Shown: positions 14,601 to 26,238 of the stretch, one piece after another
Layout: the number at the start of each line of letters is the position of its first letter
Position numbering within the stretch: position 1 is the first letter of the stretch
Position numbers and translations under genes: made by a program
Assembly (NCBI GenBank): GCA_033239005.1
Contig: BSQZ01000006.1
Location: 12,575,662 to 12,639,661, forward strand
Length of the DNA: 64,000 nucleotides
Reading direction: 5' to 3'
DNA from: Lamellibrachia satsuma
Taxonomy: Eukaryota > Annelida > Polychaeta > Sabellida > Siboglinidae
The notes under the pieces: model-generated
Told to the model about the DNA's origin: nothing
What the model saw: the letters and a program-made list of their open reading frames with translations, nothing else
Databases searched by the model: none

Positions 14601-17174
14601 CATGCAAGGGAAACCACTGGCACTTGTAACATGGATGCCTATTGGATGATTCACATTTAACGACATCAATATCTTGGGGAATACAAGGGAAACACCAAAG
14701 CAAAGATGGCAGATGAAGTTGCGATAATGCAGTGCCAGGCCCAGTCAGCCTCAGGACAGTGGCAGTGCGGGCGAAACGTCGGCATCAAACACTGCTTTCA
14801 ACAGTGGTATAACTGACCGAAGATCCAACATTGTAATAAACATTGTAATAATACAAAATACATGGTCAGGGAGACTCACATTAAGACATAACAAGTCGCG
14901 ACGCTAGCAAGAGAGTCACCGGCATCCACAGTAGATATAAAATGAACATTAAATTCATTATTTTATTGGTCTGCTAGTTACATGAAATGAACGACAATAT
15001 TTGGTATGGTTTATGTTTATTAAATTGTTCTTTATTTTAATTTGAAGTAGTGTCTGTTTTAATTTCACGCACGAACATTTTTGTGGGACCAGTTCAAACC
15101 TACCTGGGTGAGTTCAAAATAGAACTGGTCCAGTTCAAAAACAAATCTGGGCCAGTTAATTTTTTTTCTAATTTCAGACACTGTAAGCTATCTAAATATA
15201 AGATAGTTTTTACTTCTGCTAAAAACCTAAACACTTGATATTTTATGTTATTATGACTGCCCACATCTCTTGGTATATTTAATATATTACCAATAATACC
15301 AACAACAACATGTACAGAGATCACTAGTTTATTTTTAAATCTGTAATGTACCAAAACAAGGTACTGAGTCTGTCCCACGTTTGATGGTCATGCCACTACT
15401 ATTAAAAATGACTTAACAAAACAAAAACAGGTTGTCTTGTTAACAGCAATGCTGTCGACAACGTCCCCAATGTCATCGGTCTCATCACTCTCGGGCACGT
15501 TGTAAGTTTTTGTAATTGTTTCAGCAACAAGTCTCAGCTATTGTTTGTCTCTTTTTAGACCACCCGACTAAGGTACCTTGTGAAGGTAGGGGAACTGGTC
15601 TTTTTTGGGCAGCATCAATACGGCATGTGGCCCGATGAGCAACAAATTAGGGAAGGACAATATGTTCACCCTAGCAGATAAATGATGTACCATCGAAGTG
15701 GCAAACAATGAAAATCGCAGAGCAATACAATTCTGCACTGCGGTTCCAGATAAAATATTAATCGTGTGGTACTGAAATCGCAACGTGTTCGTCTGCGGTT
15801 GAACACCGACTGCATTTTAATTTTCTCAGATAAAAATGTTGGTATTATATATCGCACTTATATAAATATGCATCACTATGGCACATGCCACAAAACACAA
15901 TGCAGCATTAAAAAATATGATGTGTCAATGATGCAAAACTACTGTCCAGATCGATCCCTGATGTAGTTATACTTTTATTAACACTAGCAACCAGGATAAG
16001 ATTTTTTTTTCAAAAATACAGTATGATGCTGAAATTTGCAACCAACCAAAATACTGAGGCAGTAACGATTGGTAAAGTGTGTGTATCAAAAATGCACTGT
16101 CACATTTGGACGTCATTCTAAAAGAATTTTTTTCTGGTGCAGGTGCAACTAAAATTAATTTCTTTTAACCAAAAGCTGCCTCACTTATATCAGTGACACA
16201 GAACTTGCCCGGGTGATTATCAAAATAAAATATACCGACAATGTGTGATCTTGTTGTCACATTTACAAAAATGTATGTAAAAGCATGAAATATCATTGAT
16301 CACATAAATGTTAAACTGAAACTATGTCAAAGGCAAACTTCTACTTTGATAATTGGAAGCATCCATATGTCAGGATGTAATAATACACATGTGCGGTGCC
16401 AGATGTGAGGTGCGGATAAAAACATGGACCAGAACTTAGATTCGTTAGAAGTGTGACACAGCTCTCTCGAATGTCTCGATAGCCGGATCTGCTAACGCAA
16501 AGCTATCTTATTATACTAGTGCAACTCTCAAGAATTATGTGTTTGGGGAAGTCTACAGATACTTATCTAGAGATATGAATTGAAAATATTCATTGCAAGT
16601 TTGCAACTATATTATGCACTACAGGACACCGCCTCACACTTCGCAGTGACAGGTGCTTCGATTCTGCATTCCATTCAGAATCAACAGAATTTAGTCAACT
16701 ATTATTTAATACTTAATAAGTCAAGCAAGCAAATAAGCAACTTATTTGCTTGATGGCGCACAAGAAGGTTGACTACAAAGTCAAAGTTACAAACTCGTAC
16801 AGTCGATAGATAAATGTGCTAATGGTAATCCGGTCCAGTCTTGATATGCAAGTCGACAACCGAAATGTAAACAAATTAATAAAGTGAAACGCCTCGGCCA
16901 TTGCCTTGGCTTTGACCGTAGCCAATTTGGGTCTGCGGTCTCTTCCGCTTGGCTTGCGATACTCGAGCATAGTCATAGACTGTTGTTTACAGGCTATGCG
17001 CATAGCGTAATTTGCTCAAATATGTCCTAATCTAAATGACAGTTACAAACTTATATGCTGCTCTCGATATACTGGATGCGGTGATGCCAAAATGAAACAT
17101 AACGCCTTACCAATAAGCTGTCCAACTGGACTTGAAAACGGGTTTCCGGACCCGATGTCTTTGAAGAACGCCAT
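271..17174 (-). CDS. TOM1L2: TOM1/TOM1L2-like VHS-domain endosomal adaptor (3' end outside window)
   Basis: Six coding exons with matching phases and GT-AG sites: 17111-17174, 6109-6193, 3811-3892, 1786-1932, 775-909, 271-351, giving 198 residues. The start [19 protein letters not shown] matches the TOM1 family N-terminus. The VHS domain follows with [26 protein letters not shown] and [10 protein letters not shown], then [19 protein letters not shown] as in TOM1 and TOM1L2. The GAT and C-terminal regions must lie left of the window. Known family role: cytosolic adaptors that bind ubiquitinated cargo, Tollip and clathrin on endosomes. The single invertebrate gene is probably ancestral to TOM1, TOM1L1 and TOM1L2, so the symbol is approximate. 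The last exon listed ([10 protein letters not shown] region) is low-complexity and assigned from phase and splice sites only. Introns are long, the first being 10.9 kb. The gene is head-to-head with DRC3. Confidence 0.9.
352..774 (-). other. TOM1-like intron, no internal feature seen
   Basis: Intron between coding exons 5 and 6 of the TOM1-like gene. I see no repeat or RNA gene in it. Positions 1-270, left of exon 6, also show no further exon I can support. Confidence 0.5.
1148..1797 (-). repeat. 32/33-bp minisatellite built from the TOM1-like exon 4 donor site
   Basis: About 20 head-to-tail units of 32 or 33 bp. On the minus strand each unit contains CTCATCCAGGTAGGT, which is the last bases of TOM1-like exon 4 (codons SLIQ) plus its 5' splice site. 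The array begins at the exon boundary (1786) and fills most of the following intron. The first units are 33 bp and keep the exon frame open, adding an 11-residue [15 protein letters not shown] repeat before a stop near 1672. Later units lose a base and the frame. Confidence 0.92.
1933..3810. other. TOM1-like intron 3 with minor repeats
   Basis: Intron between coding exons 3 and 4. It holds a 22-bp unit repeated three times at about 2357-2420 (AGTGTCTGTAACATGTTGT) and a LINE 3' end near 2980-3110. The remainder is AT-rich and shows nothing I can name. Confidence 0.5.
2980..3110 (+). mobile_element. Non-LTR retrotransposon 3' end (UTR fragment)
   Basis: Shares a long similar stretch with the sequence directly after the LINE C-terminal fragment at 13206-13418: TTGTTGGACTC, then AATAAGCCAATGGCTTCC, GTCCACTTGCCATCTGG and GTTAAATCTT. 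This marks a 5'-truncated copy of the same LINE family. Confidence 0.7.
3960..4145 (+). mobile_element. Possible decayed RT fragment, plus strand
   Basis: A short frame reads [12 protein letters not shown] at about 3970-4005, resembling the YLGS-I block near the C-terminal end of reverse transcriptases. Downstream frames are broken. It abuts, in opposite orientation, the better preserved RT fragment at 4150-5395. Confidence 0.35.
4150..5395 (-). mobile_element. Non-LTR retrotransposon reverse transcriptase fragment
   Basis: Minus-strand frames read [15 protein letters not shown], then YADDLVIMS (catalytic YxDD box), AKTKCMVQ, and in shifted frames [10 protein letters not shown] and RWMGHCLRM. 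These are in the order of RT motifs 4-7 and the C-terminal region of a LINE. At least two frameshifts break the frame and the endonuclease is missing, so it is a dead, 5'-truncated copy in TOM1-like intron 2. Confidence 0.85.
6194..7650. other. TOM1-like intron 1, left part
   Basis: No coding or RNA feature seen. Near 6990 the string CAGGGTTGGCAAGTTT resembles a hAT-type terminal repeat and could be the left end of the element whose transposase relic lies at 7660-7952, but I found no matching right end. Confidence 0.35.
7660..7952 (+). pseudogene. hAT transposase C-terminal relic
   Basis: Two adjoining plus frames together give the hAT C-terminal dimerisation signature: [14 protein letters not shown], then after a frameshift near 7848 [18 protein letters not shown], ending at a TAA near 7950. 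Upstream frames are broken. A dead DNA-transposon fragment in TOM1-like intron 1. Confidence 0.75.
8982..9066. repeat. (TA)n microsatellite
   Basis: Almost pure TA dinucleotides with one short TTGA interruption near 9000, inside the hAT-type element. Confidence 0.95.
9660..9771. repeat. ATTTAAATCA palindromic repeat block
   Basis: Repeated GATTTAAATCATGATTTAAA and AATCAATGATTT strings form nested palindromes, ending in AACAACCCTG. The end read inward, CAGGGTTGTTTGATTTAAAT, looks like another hAT-type terminus nested in the 8598-9984 element. Its partner was not found. Confidence 0.5.
9993..11405. other. TOM1-like intron 1, no feature seen
   Basis: AT-rich intronic sequence. No exon, RNA or repeat that I can support. 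Confidence 0.4.
11405..11578. repeat. GC-rich GGGCCTGGGCC repeat block
   Basis: Degenerate repeats of GGGCCTGGGCC and GGGCCGGGC separated by AATTCTAG or AATTATTGCG, in a strongly AT-rich background. It is probably the end region of an unclassified transposon. It is directly followed by a (TA)n tract. Confidence 0.6.
11578..11640. repeat. (TA)n microsatellite
   Basis: Nearly pure TA tract of about 60 bp abutting the GC-rich block. Confidence 0.95.
11641..13200. other. TOM1-like intron 1, middle part
   Basis: No gene recognised. AATTGAATT-rich sequence at about 12640-12740 resembles the block at 58995-59243 and may be a dispersed element. Confidence 0.35.
13206..13500 (+). mobile_element. Non-LTR retrotransposon C-terminus plus 3' UTR
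   Basis: A 70-residue frame (13206-13418) reads [20 protein letters not shown], then [16 protein letters not shown], then [17 protein letters not shown] and a stop. This is the typical C-terminal tail of RTs from CR1/Jockey-like LINEs. The 3' UTR after the stop is shared with 2980-3110 and, on the minus strand, with 23130-23410, so this family has at least three 5'-truncated copies here. Confidence 0.85.
13500..17110. other. TOM1-like intron 1, right part
   Basis: No supported exon or RNA gene. Minor items: a GGCCCAAAAGCC/GGGCTTTGGGCC hairpin near 13970-14001 and a GCGGGCGAAACGTCGGC motif near 14777. Several 60-90 codon frames have no family resemblance. Confidence 0.35.
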
Positions 17175-17480
17175 GTTGAAAACTGCGAATCAAGTGCTGC
17201 AAAATGACGTCACCGTCACAGTCTAAAAATAGTAACTCATGCGAGAATTGTGAAAACTGCCAAATGCTATTTTAAGTTTTACGCCAATTACTAAAAATAC
17301 GAAATTATTAATTAAAATAAACCAAAGCATACTAACTGTTGATTCAAATAAATTTTGCATGTAAAGCTAGACACAGCGGAAACTCAGTTGCCAAGGGAAC
17401 AGGGCGCCATTTTATGAAAACGAAGTGCGAGGAAGACAAATTATTAGCGTGCGTAGCGAGTTAACGGTAAATCCTATTGT
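17175..17480. promoter_or_regulatory. Putative bidirectional promoter of TOM1-like (-) and DRC3 (+)
   Basis: Sequence directly upstream of the TOM1-like start codon. It is relatively CG-rich for the region and contains GGCGCCATTTTATG (YY1-like GCCATTTT) and an X-box at 17387-17400. DRC3 has an apparent splice acceptor just 36 nt before its ATG (cut after 21570), so it needs an upstream non-coding exon. A start here, as in a head-to-head pair, is the simplest guess. Placement of the transcription starts is inference. Confidence 0.5.
17387..17400 (+). promoter_or_regulatory. RFX X-box motif
   Basis: GTTGCCAAGGGAAC fits the X-box consensus RYYNYY-WW-RRNRAC at every position. RFX factors acting on X-boxes drive ciliary genes across animals. 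DRC3, the plus-strand neighbour, is an axonemal protein. Confidence 0.6.
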
Positions 17481-17759
17481 ATGATGACTATTCAATGTGG
17501 TGGTATTCATGTACGAAAGTGCTGCTTATGTTAGATTCTGAAGTTTAGTTCCACAGAACATGACCATCCAGTTTTTTTTTAAAAATTAATAACAATAAAA
17601 ACACAAAGTAATTAAAATTGTCATGTTACATGTAACCCTGACTGTCATTTCTGAGACAATGCTTAGTTATCAAAGAAAATATTAAGTTAATTTACAGCAC
17701 AGCAAATGAATGATGACGTTTAATGACACTGACGCAACTTAAATTCTACTGTATTTATG

Positions 17760-18111
<352 letters not shown>

Positions 18112-18114
18112 ATA

Positions 18115-18192
18115 TGACTAAGCAGCAATCACTTCATGGGCACACAACCCTGACTGTCTGACTCTTTAAGAGTTTTGTCCAGTAGACAACAC

Positions 18193-18259
<67 letters not shown>

Positions 18260-18319
18260 ACACATATATATAAACTCTTAAAGAGGTTGTGTGCCCATGA
18301 AGTGATTGCTGGTTAGTCA
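18115..18319. mobile_element. Fold-back element: 35-bp inverted arms around a (CA)n core
   Basis: Arms at 18115-18149 and 18285-18319 are inverted copies of each other over 35 bp with one mismatch (TGACTAAGCAGC against TGACTAACCAGC). Inside the left arm a short bulge is followed by CTCTTTAAGAGTTT, matched again on the right. The core is (CA)n at about 18188-18265. It resembles microsatellite-carrying MITEs. No clear target duplication was seen because one side is (TA)n. Confidence 0.75.
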
Positions 18320-21193
18320 CATTTGCTTGTCACTGAGTGTGTTGATTTACTTGACTTATAGCCTTGTACTCCGTGTGGAGCATAGATCGACCACAAGCTT
18401 CCTCCACTTGGCCCTATCTCAGGACAAAAAAACTTCCAGCTGACCCTAGGAGTGTCCCAATGTCCGCCCTTCAGTTTCCACAGACCTTCTCCAAGTGGAG
18501 GGGGGTCTTCCTCTCTTCCGTTTCCCTTGTGGGTTCCATTTTTGGCATACCACGCTGGACGTTGGTTTTCGCAGGGTGTGGCCCAGCCAATCCCACTTTC
18601 TTCTCTTGATCTGGGGTTCTGCTTGTGCTTGACCGTTTCTTCTCCAAATTTCTTCATTTGTGATTTTGTCCTGCCATTTGATGTGAAGGATGGCCCTCAA
18701 GCATCTGTTAATGAAGGTCTGCACTTTGTATGTTAAAGCCTTTTATTATGCGCCAGGTTTCACACACATAAAGAAGGACTAACTTTACGTTGGTGTTAAA
18801 AATGTGAAGTTTGGTCTTGACAGAGATGACCTGTGATGTCCAAATGGGTCTCAGGATCTTAAACGCTGCTGTAGCTTTCCCTATCCTACTTTTAATGTCT
18901 CGGTCTGTGCCACCGTCTCTGCTCACAACACTTCCCAGGTATGTGAACTGTTCCATGTCCTCTATGTCCTCACCCCTCAACTGGATGTTGTTCTTGTTCA
19001 CGTGATTTGCTCTCATAGTCCTAGTTTTCTTTTTGTTGATCTTCAGACCCAATTTTGTGGCAAACTGATACAGTGATGCATGTTGTCATGACAGTGTGAA
19101 CGTAGTGCGATGTCATCTGCAAAGTCAATACCCTCTAGCTGTTTGGAGAGTGTCCACTGGATTCCCCGCTGGCAACCTTCTATTGTTGATGCCATAATCC
19201 AGTCAACTGCCAGTGGGAACAGGAATGGTGACAGCAGACATCCTTGGCAGACCCCTTTTAATATGGAGAAGGGTTCAGTCAAGTAGCCGTTGTGGACAAC
19301 CTGGCTAGTGGATGATTCATAAGTTGTATGGATCAGAGTGATCTTTTCCGGGATATCATAAAGTGCAAGTAACTTCCAAAGGGCAGTACCATCGACGCTA
19401 TCAAAAGCTTTTTTGAAGTCTACGAAAGTGATGTACAGAGGAGAATTCCACTCCAATGATCACTCGTGGAGTAGCTATATGGTCCGTGCATGACCTCTCC
19501 TTCCGAAAGCCAGCTTGTTCCTCCCGCAATAGTCTGTCAACCTCTGTTATCATTCTTTCCAGAAGTATTCTGTTGAACACTTTTCCTGGTGTTGACAGTC
19601 CACTGATGTCTCTGTATCGGCCTTTATTGCTTCTGGTGGAATCCCATCTGGGCCCGGCGCTTTCCCGTTCTTGAACTGCAGGATTGCTTTCCTGATTTCC
19701 TGTTATGATGGCCTGTCGGTGTTGATGCGAAATGGTGTTTCAGCTGGAGGTATATCTGGAAGCTCATCAGGTGAAGGTCGGTTTAGTAGTTCTTCGAAAT
19801 ACTCTTTCCATCATTTCAGTTGATCTACTTGGTTTATCAACACCTGTCTAGTTTTTTCCATAACATGTTGTTCATCTTTATGATGTGTACCCACTAGCTT
19901 CCGTGTAATGTCATACAATTCTTTCAGATTTCTATGTCCTGATACATCTTCTGCTTGGCCGGCCAGTCTCTCCACAAAGTCTTTCATGTCACGTGTTACA
20001 CTTCTTTTTACCTCCTTGTTGGCTTCTGTATATAGGCAGTGTGCTTCTGTCTTGGCTGCTCTTGTTTTGCTGTTGTTTACTGTTGCTTTTCTCTGCTTCC
20101 TTTCTGCTGCCTTCCCCAAGGTTTCAGCTGAAATCCAGTCTTTGTGCTGTCTTGTTCTCTTACTCTTGTGACATGTTTCTTCCCATGTTGATTTGGTTTG
20201 TTGCCACACTTGTTCCACTGTTGCATCATCTTCAATGAGATTGGACAGGAGTTGATATATGTTTGCTAGGTCCAACTGGAAGCTGTACTTGGCTGTTATG
20301 TCTCTCAACAGTTCAGTATTGTATCTGAATCCTAGTCTATGGTCTGTTCATACATCAGCTCCCCTCTTGGAGCGGACGTCTTGCAGGGATCTTCTAAAGG
20401 TACTGGAGACACAGATGTGATCAATCTGGTTCTCTGTCTGATGGTCTGGTGAAATCCATGTGGTCTCCTGAATCCTCTTGTGTGGTAATACACTTCCCCC
20501 GATAACCAGACTGTTGAAGTGACAGAAGTCGGTAAATAGTTAACCATTCTCATTTATCTCACCAAGGCCCTCCTTACCCATAACTAGCTCTTTTCCTATG
20601 TTGTCCTTTTCAAACTTGGCATTGAAGTCACCTATCATGATTAATAAATCTTTCTTTGCTTTTTGGTCCCCAACTGCTTGGAGTCTTCCATAGAACTCAG
20701 ATTTTTTTCCCTGCATCCGAGTTGTTTGTTGGGGCATAGCACTGTACAATCAGTACCTTGCGTATTCTGGTGTGGAATCATGCTGAAATGATGCCGGATA
20801 AAAATGCCTTCCATTCCAGAAGGCTCCAGCTGCTTCTTTGGATAGCATTAGACCAACTCCTTCTGTGTGCAGAGCATACTCTTCCTCGTGTCCTGAATAA
20901 ATAAGGGTCTCGCCTGTGGCCAGGCGAATCTGCTCTGACCGCGTCCATCTCATCTCACAGAGACTGAGTACGGTAAGTTTGTACCGACTCATCTCTGCTG
21001 CAATCTGGGCCGTCTTCCCTGTTTCGTACATAGTACGTACGTTCCATGTACCAACTTGAGTAGTTGTCCTGGGAGAAAGAAGGTTCCCTGGGGCAGCGTC
21101 CTTGTGGCTTTCACTGCAACGCTTCATACTCAATCCAGCCAGATTGTCTTCCCCTCCCAAGACTTGATCTGTTGAAAAATTGCTTGTAGTCAT
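18320..21193 (-). mobile_element. Degenerate full-structure non-LTR retrotransposon (EEP endonuclease + RT)
   Basis: Minus-strand frames in order. Endonuclease: VGTWNVRTMYETGKTAQIAA, then MIGDFNAKFE (about 20640), and in another frame QIDHIC near 20420. Linker with coiled-coil-like charge at 19811-20308. RT: FVDFKKAFDSVDGTALWKLL, QGCLLSPFLF, GIDFADDIAL (catalytic FADD). C-terminal: MGLKINKKKTRTM, FTYLGSVVSRDGG, KWDWLGHTLRKP and GKRKRGRPPSTW, as in elements often labelled craniofacial-development-protein-2-like or RTE-like. The frames are split by several stops and shifts, so it is inactive. Clade assignment would need a phylogeny. It lies between the TOM1-like promoter and DRC3. Confidence 0.88.
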
Positions 21194-21545
21194 TTATGTA
21201 GCAACTTTTCTTTTACAGGGTGGGGCTGCTAACCCCATCTTTTTCCAAGCATGGGACCGGCACATATCTCCAAGAGAGTACGAGGTGGAGTGTGTTAGAG
21301 CTTGCTTATTTTTTTTTTGTTCGGTGGTGATCGCTATTGTGTCTAGTAGCGAGTTCCAATCTTTTATTGTCCTAGGAAAATAGGAGAATTTATAATAGTG
21401 CTTGTTGGCATGGATGGTGTTTAAGGCTTTGCTGTAGAGATGCCGTGATTGATGCTGCGCAGATTGGAGGTTTCCAACTGGTGAGGATAAATGACCATTG
21501 ATGGGTATGTGGGATATAGTGAGACATCTGTTTGTTCTTTTGGTG
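21190..21545 (-). mobile_element. LINE C-terminal fragment upstream of the DRC3 start exon
   Basis: Minus frame reads EQLPTKRTNRCLTISH, then LQSAQHQSRHLYSKALNTIH and YYKFSYFPRTIKDWNSL, a C-terminal pattern of RT elements distinct from the 18320-21193 copy. It ends about 25 bp from the apparent acceptor before the DRC3 ATG, so LINE antisense sequence seems to supply part of the pyrimidine tract. Confidence 0.7.
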
Positions 21546-21570
21546 GGTAGTTGTTCCTGTGTATTTCCAG

Positions 21571-21606
21571 CCGACACGTACATCATCAGTGGAGACACGT
21601 CTCAGA
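21571..21606 (+). other. DRC3 5' UTR segment after a probable splice acceptor
   Basis: TGTATTTCCAG at 21560-21570 is a good 3' splice site 36 nt before the DRC3 ATG, implying an upstream non-coding exon, probably near 17.4 kb. Not proven without transcripts. Confidence 0.5.
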
Positions 21607-22553
21607 ATGAGTCGCCTGTACGACACGGTGGAGCCTGCTGTCATCGACGATGACATGCTGATGAAGGCAGTGGAAGACCAGGGGCCCAAGGAAGAGGCAG
21701 GGAAGATAGCCAAGGAAGAGGGGATCAACTTCCATGATGTAACGGCACTCAGGCTTGACTTCAAAAGTATGTTGGATGTTAGGTGAAAATATTCATATGG
21801 ATATCTCTTGAATGTACACAGTCTGATAGTTGTTATCATAATATCATGTTACAGCTGTATATAATATTTTTTATAAACTATATTTGTTTAAACATATTGA
21901 CCCCCAAATGTGTTTTAATGAACTACAATTATTTTGTATAATTTGTTTTTTATCTGTTTGAATGTTTCAACTCGAATATCATCCTTACAGTGCATGCTGA
22001 ACAGATCATAAATCATGATATGATTTTACGATAAAAATTATCAAATGTTTTGTTCCTGTAATATGGTAATAATTTTTTCACAGTCCAATGGATAGTTTTG
22101 CAGCAAAAAGTTGCATTGAACATATTCATGCCTTTCAATAATTCCGAGCATTTTTTTAAAGATTGTTTGAACTCCTATTTCTTCAAGGATCTTTTCATGT
22201 TTATGGAATAGATGTGCTAAATGGTGCCATTTCTCAGATATATTTATGAATTAAATTGTATGAATTACATTAAGGTGCCATTTTGCTTTTGTTTATTTTT
22301 TGTGGATGTGGAATTTGTTTGGATAATCACAAGTATTCACTTGAGAAGAACTTTTCCAACTATTATTTTACATTCCAATGATAAAATAAGTTTTTTTAAG
22401 TATTTTACATCCATATCTTATGTGAATAGTAAGCTTAAAATTTTAATGATATTGAATTATTTCCATATAATGTCATGAAATGTGAACATTATGTCACTGT
22501 ATAAATAAATTTAACCTTTCACAAATTATTAAACTCTCTTATGGTGATGTGCT

Positions 22554-22592
<39 letters not shown>

Positions 22593-25500
22593 TGTATGTA
22601 TGTATGTATGTATGTATGTATGTATGTATGTATGTATGTATGTATGTATGTATGTATGTATGTATGTATGTATGTGAAAGGAATAAGTTACATTTGTAAG
22701 TGTTTGCAAATACACATTTGTGAAAATATTATATTACTTATGTGCTCTTCTACAGACATACTGAAGATTGACAACCTGTGGACTTTTACAAACATTGTGA
22801 AGTTGCAACTGGATAACAACATCGTAGAGAAGATTGAAGGCCTCGAGACACTCACTTGTCTGGTGTGGTTAGGTGGGTAGAGGTTGCAGCTTTTTAATAT
22901 TTTGTTTTGTTTTTACTGCAAGAACACATATAAAATAGTTGATTGTCATCATTGGCCTTCTGACCCAGTTGGAGCAAAGAGGATTAAGTAAGTAAGATTA
23001 TTAGTCTCGGCCCTATGCTCCAATTAGAGCAAGAGGATTAAGTAAATAAGTAAGGTTGTTATCCTACAACTTTACTACAAACTTGAAATTAAAAGAAGCT
23101 GTTCCCTTAAATCTCACATCTTTATCAAAATGTAAAAAAAACTCCAGCTGGCAAATGGGCAAAGACATCATTGGGTTATTGCGAGTCCAACAATTCTTCA
23201 TTTATGTGTAACCCGTCCTTCTGAGATATTTGTCAATTTTGTTTTTAAACATATTCACACTGCTAGGGTATTCTAAATGAGCCCTAACTTGCTTTATACA
23301 GAGGTTTATATATCTTACACTTTAATGTCTATTCTTCTGCTGACATTGTACAGGTCCCTGGCCCCATTGACTTTATCTCCCATCTCACTGTCATCCATAC
23401 AAAATAAAAAATACAATATCGTAAAAATGCACGGTGTTGCGAGTGTCATGGAACTGTCCATGAGATAATAGATACGGAGGGAGCATGTGTGATTGCTGTG
23501 ATCTGAGGTGTGTTTTCTTACAGATCTTTCATTCAACAACATAGAGGTAATAGAAGGACTTCACACGTTGACCAACCTTGAGGACCTCACACTTTATAAC
23601 AACCGCATACAGAAGATTGAAAATATGGATGCGCTGACAAAACTGCACATCTTCTCCATCGGAAACAACAGCATCAAAGAACTTGACAATGTAAGCATGC
23701 TACCATTTAATTGAAAGCACTCGGTGTCACACAAAATCTTAGTAATTTTAGTAATTAATAAGACAGAGTCAGCTACATATTTAATATTGTAGACAAGGGA
23801 GTAACATAACATTATAAATATTCTTACTTCACTGTTACTCCTTTCAAGCCTTTGCTTAATAATTTATTCACTTGATTTGTTTGAATAAACGCTTTAGATT
23901 TGAAATCAATGTATTAATCTTGCAGACAAGGCATGGTTTTCACAATACAGTGACATAGAATGATCAATCCCCCAACTCAAAAAGAGGCCTGTTTTCGAAC
24001 TCCCTTGTTTGATCTGCCCACTGGTCAATGTAGAAAGGTTATGTTCGATAAATTATGGTACTTTCATGTTTAGCGCTCACTCTACAAATCAGATTAATGT
24101 GCATGGTTCTTGTTCATTCTGTGTAGGGTTTACAATCTTTTTAGTAAGACCATCAAATCGTAAACTTTTCACATAAATTGAGAAATAAATAAATTTCAGA
24201 ACACTTTAACGAGCTTTGGAATCACCAGTTATTACATTAGACTAGGACAGCTTTACACTTTTCTTTAATAATATTTTTGTTATGAAACCCAACTTCTTAT
24301 GGTGAACATAAACCACATGAAATGAAGTCAGATTGCACCGGAGAACATCTAAAAACTGAATTTATTTGAGAAACGAAATTATTTGTTTTATTTTCCTGTC
24401 TGGCTTATAAACTCCTATGAGGCTGTAAGACCGTTGTATGTCAAATATTTTGATTAAAATATAAGCTGTGCATAACCATATTAACAGCTGTTGCAAACAA
24501 TGTGATATACAAACATGTTCAATATATCAAATGAACAAGCATATGTGGCCACTGTTGCCTACTGTTGTAATATTCACAGGTGAGTTACCTGCGACGATTC
24601 AAGCAGCTTCAGACCCTCAACCTGACTGGCAACCCCATTAGTGAACAGGCGGACTGCAAGTTATATGTGATCGCTCATCTACCATATCTTGAGTACCTTG
24701 ACTACCGACTCATCGATGAAACCTCGGTCAGTGCAGTAGGGTGATATTGTCAAACAGTTTACTATAATATATCATCTTACTATAATCCAGCTAGATTATG
24801 TAGACGCTTTCATCTTGGTCGCCAAACTGTCAGGGATTCATCTACAACTGAAAGAAGGAGACGTGACACTTATTTTTTTTAAATTACCCTGTTGTAGTTA
24901 ATCCGTACAATTGTTCACAATGCTATAAGAACAATTACGTACAGTTGTTCACAATGTCTTGTGCTTTTTCTACAATTGTCCCCAAGTTACGTGATACAAG
25001 GCGAGGCATTGCTACACGTTGCCATAACTGTAATAGTGAAGTAATACGTTGCAATTTTGAAAGTTGGATTTCAAGAAGCCATCAAGATATTGATGGGTGG
25101 CAACAAGTACAAAGGCATAGATGGATATTTTTGTGGTAATGTTTATCCTGAAATTTTTTTAATATTGTTATCATGACAGCCACTTACAAACAACCAAGTT
25201 ATCACATCCAGAGGCTGGGTATTTATCCTAGTATCACCAATCAGCGTTGCTTGTCATTTGTAATGAATATGAAGGATTGGCTAAACATGCCTAAAGCTAG
25301 ACTACGTGATCCAATTTTCACCTAACATTACTGTATTATAGATTGTAGAAGAGCATATCATAATAGAAAAGAAGTTATAAATATTTGTTACTTTTGATAT
25401 AATAAATATCACATTAACATAGGTGCCAACTCAAGGCTGGTCACATAAATCCGTAAGACCTGCAAACAAAGCCATATATTTACGTACATCTGCTGATTTG

Positions 25501-26182
25501 CTATGCATGCCTAAAAGGAAGTTGCAGTGCAAACTGGGATAAATTTATTGGATCTCGCAGGATTTTGATGAAGCTGACTGTGCACAGCCGACATATTCAC
25601 AAGAATTGATCTTCGGATGTATATTGAACTATTGATCTGCATTGAACTGTTATCTGCATGCCAGTTGACAAACTCGGGTTACTTCACAAAGTATAAAAAA
25701 GCCTTTATGTGGGACAATGCTACTTGCTAATGTTATTGACTTGGAATCGTGGCTAGTTTGCTGAAGACAAAAGTACAAAGTATAAAAAAGCCTTGTTCAA
25801 AATACACCAACCATAGGGAATATTTCCTATGCCAGTAAGACTCAAATTTAATGAAATCCATGAGTCATCTGCAAAGGTATCATAGCAGCTAGAACATCAG
25901 AACATTGAGAGAATCCAGGTTTGAATCCTCTTGCTGCCATTTCAAAGCTTTTGCAATTTCATTCACCCTACAGCTGTAGATGAGTGCCTGGATACGGGCA
26001 GTGCTGGATATGTAAACAAATAGTCTCCTTGCAGTAAGTGCGGTGAGCCTGAATGCTTCCCAGAGAAGTTGATATGGCGTTGGAGTGAACAAGTCTCTGC
26101 CGGGGGTGAAGTGTGAAGCTCTTTGAACAGTCCCAAGGACTGGATACTGCGCTATGTATATATATATGTATATATATATGTA

Positions 26183-26238
<56 letters not shown>

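Noticed and set aside
14750..14800. Hammerhead-ribozyme-like core GCGGGCGAAACGTCGGC
   Set aside because: The GAAAC-GTC part is suggestive, but the required CTGATGA strand is replaced by CTCAGGA, so it is at best a decayed retroelement motif.
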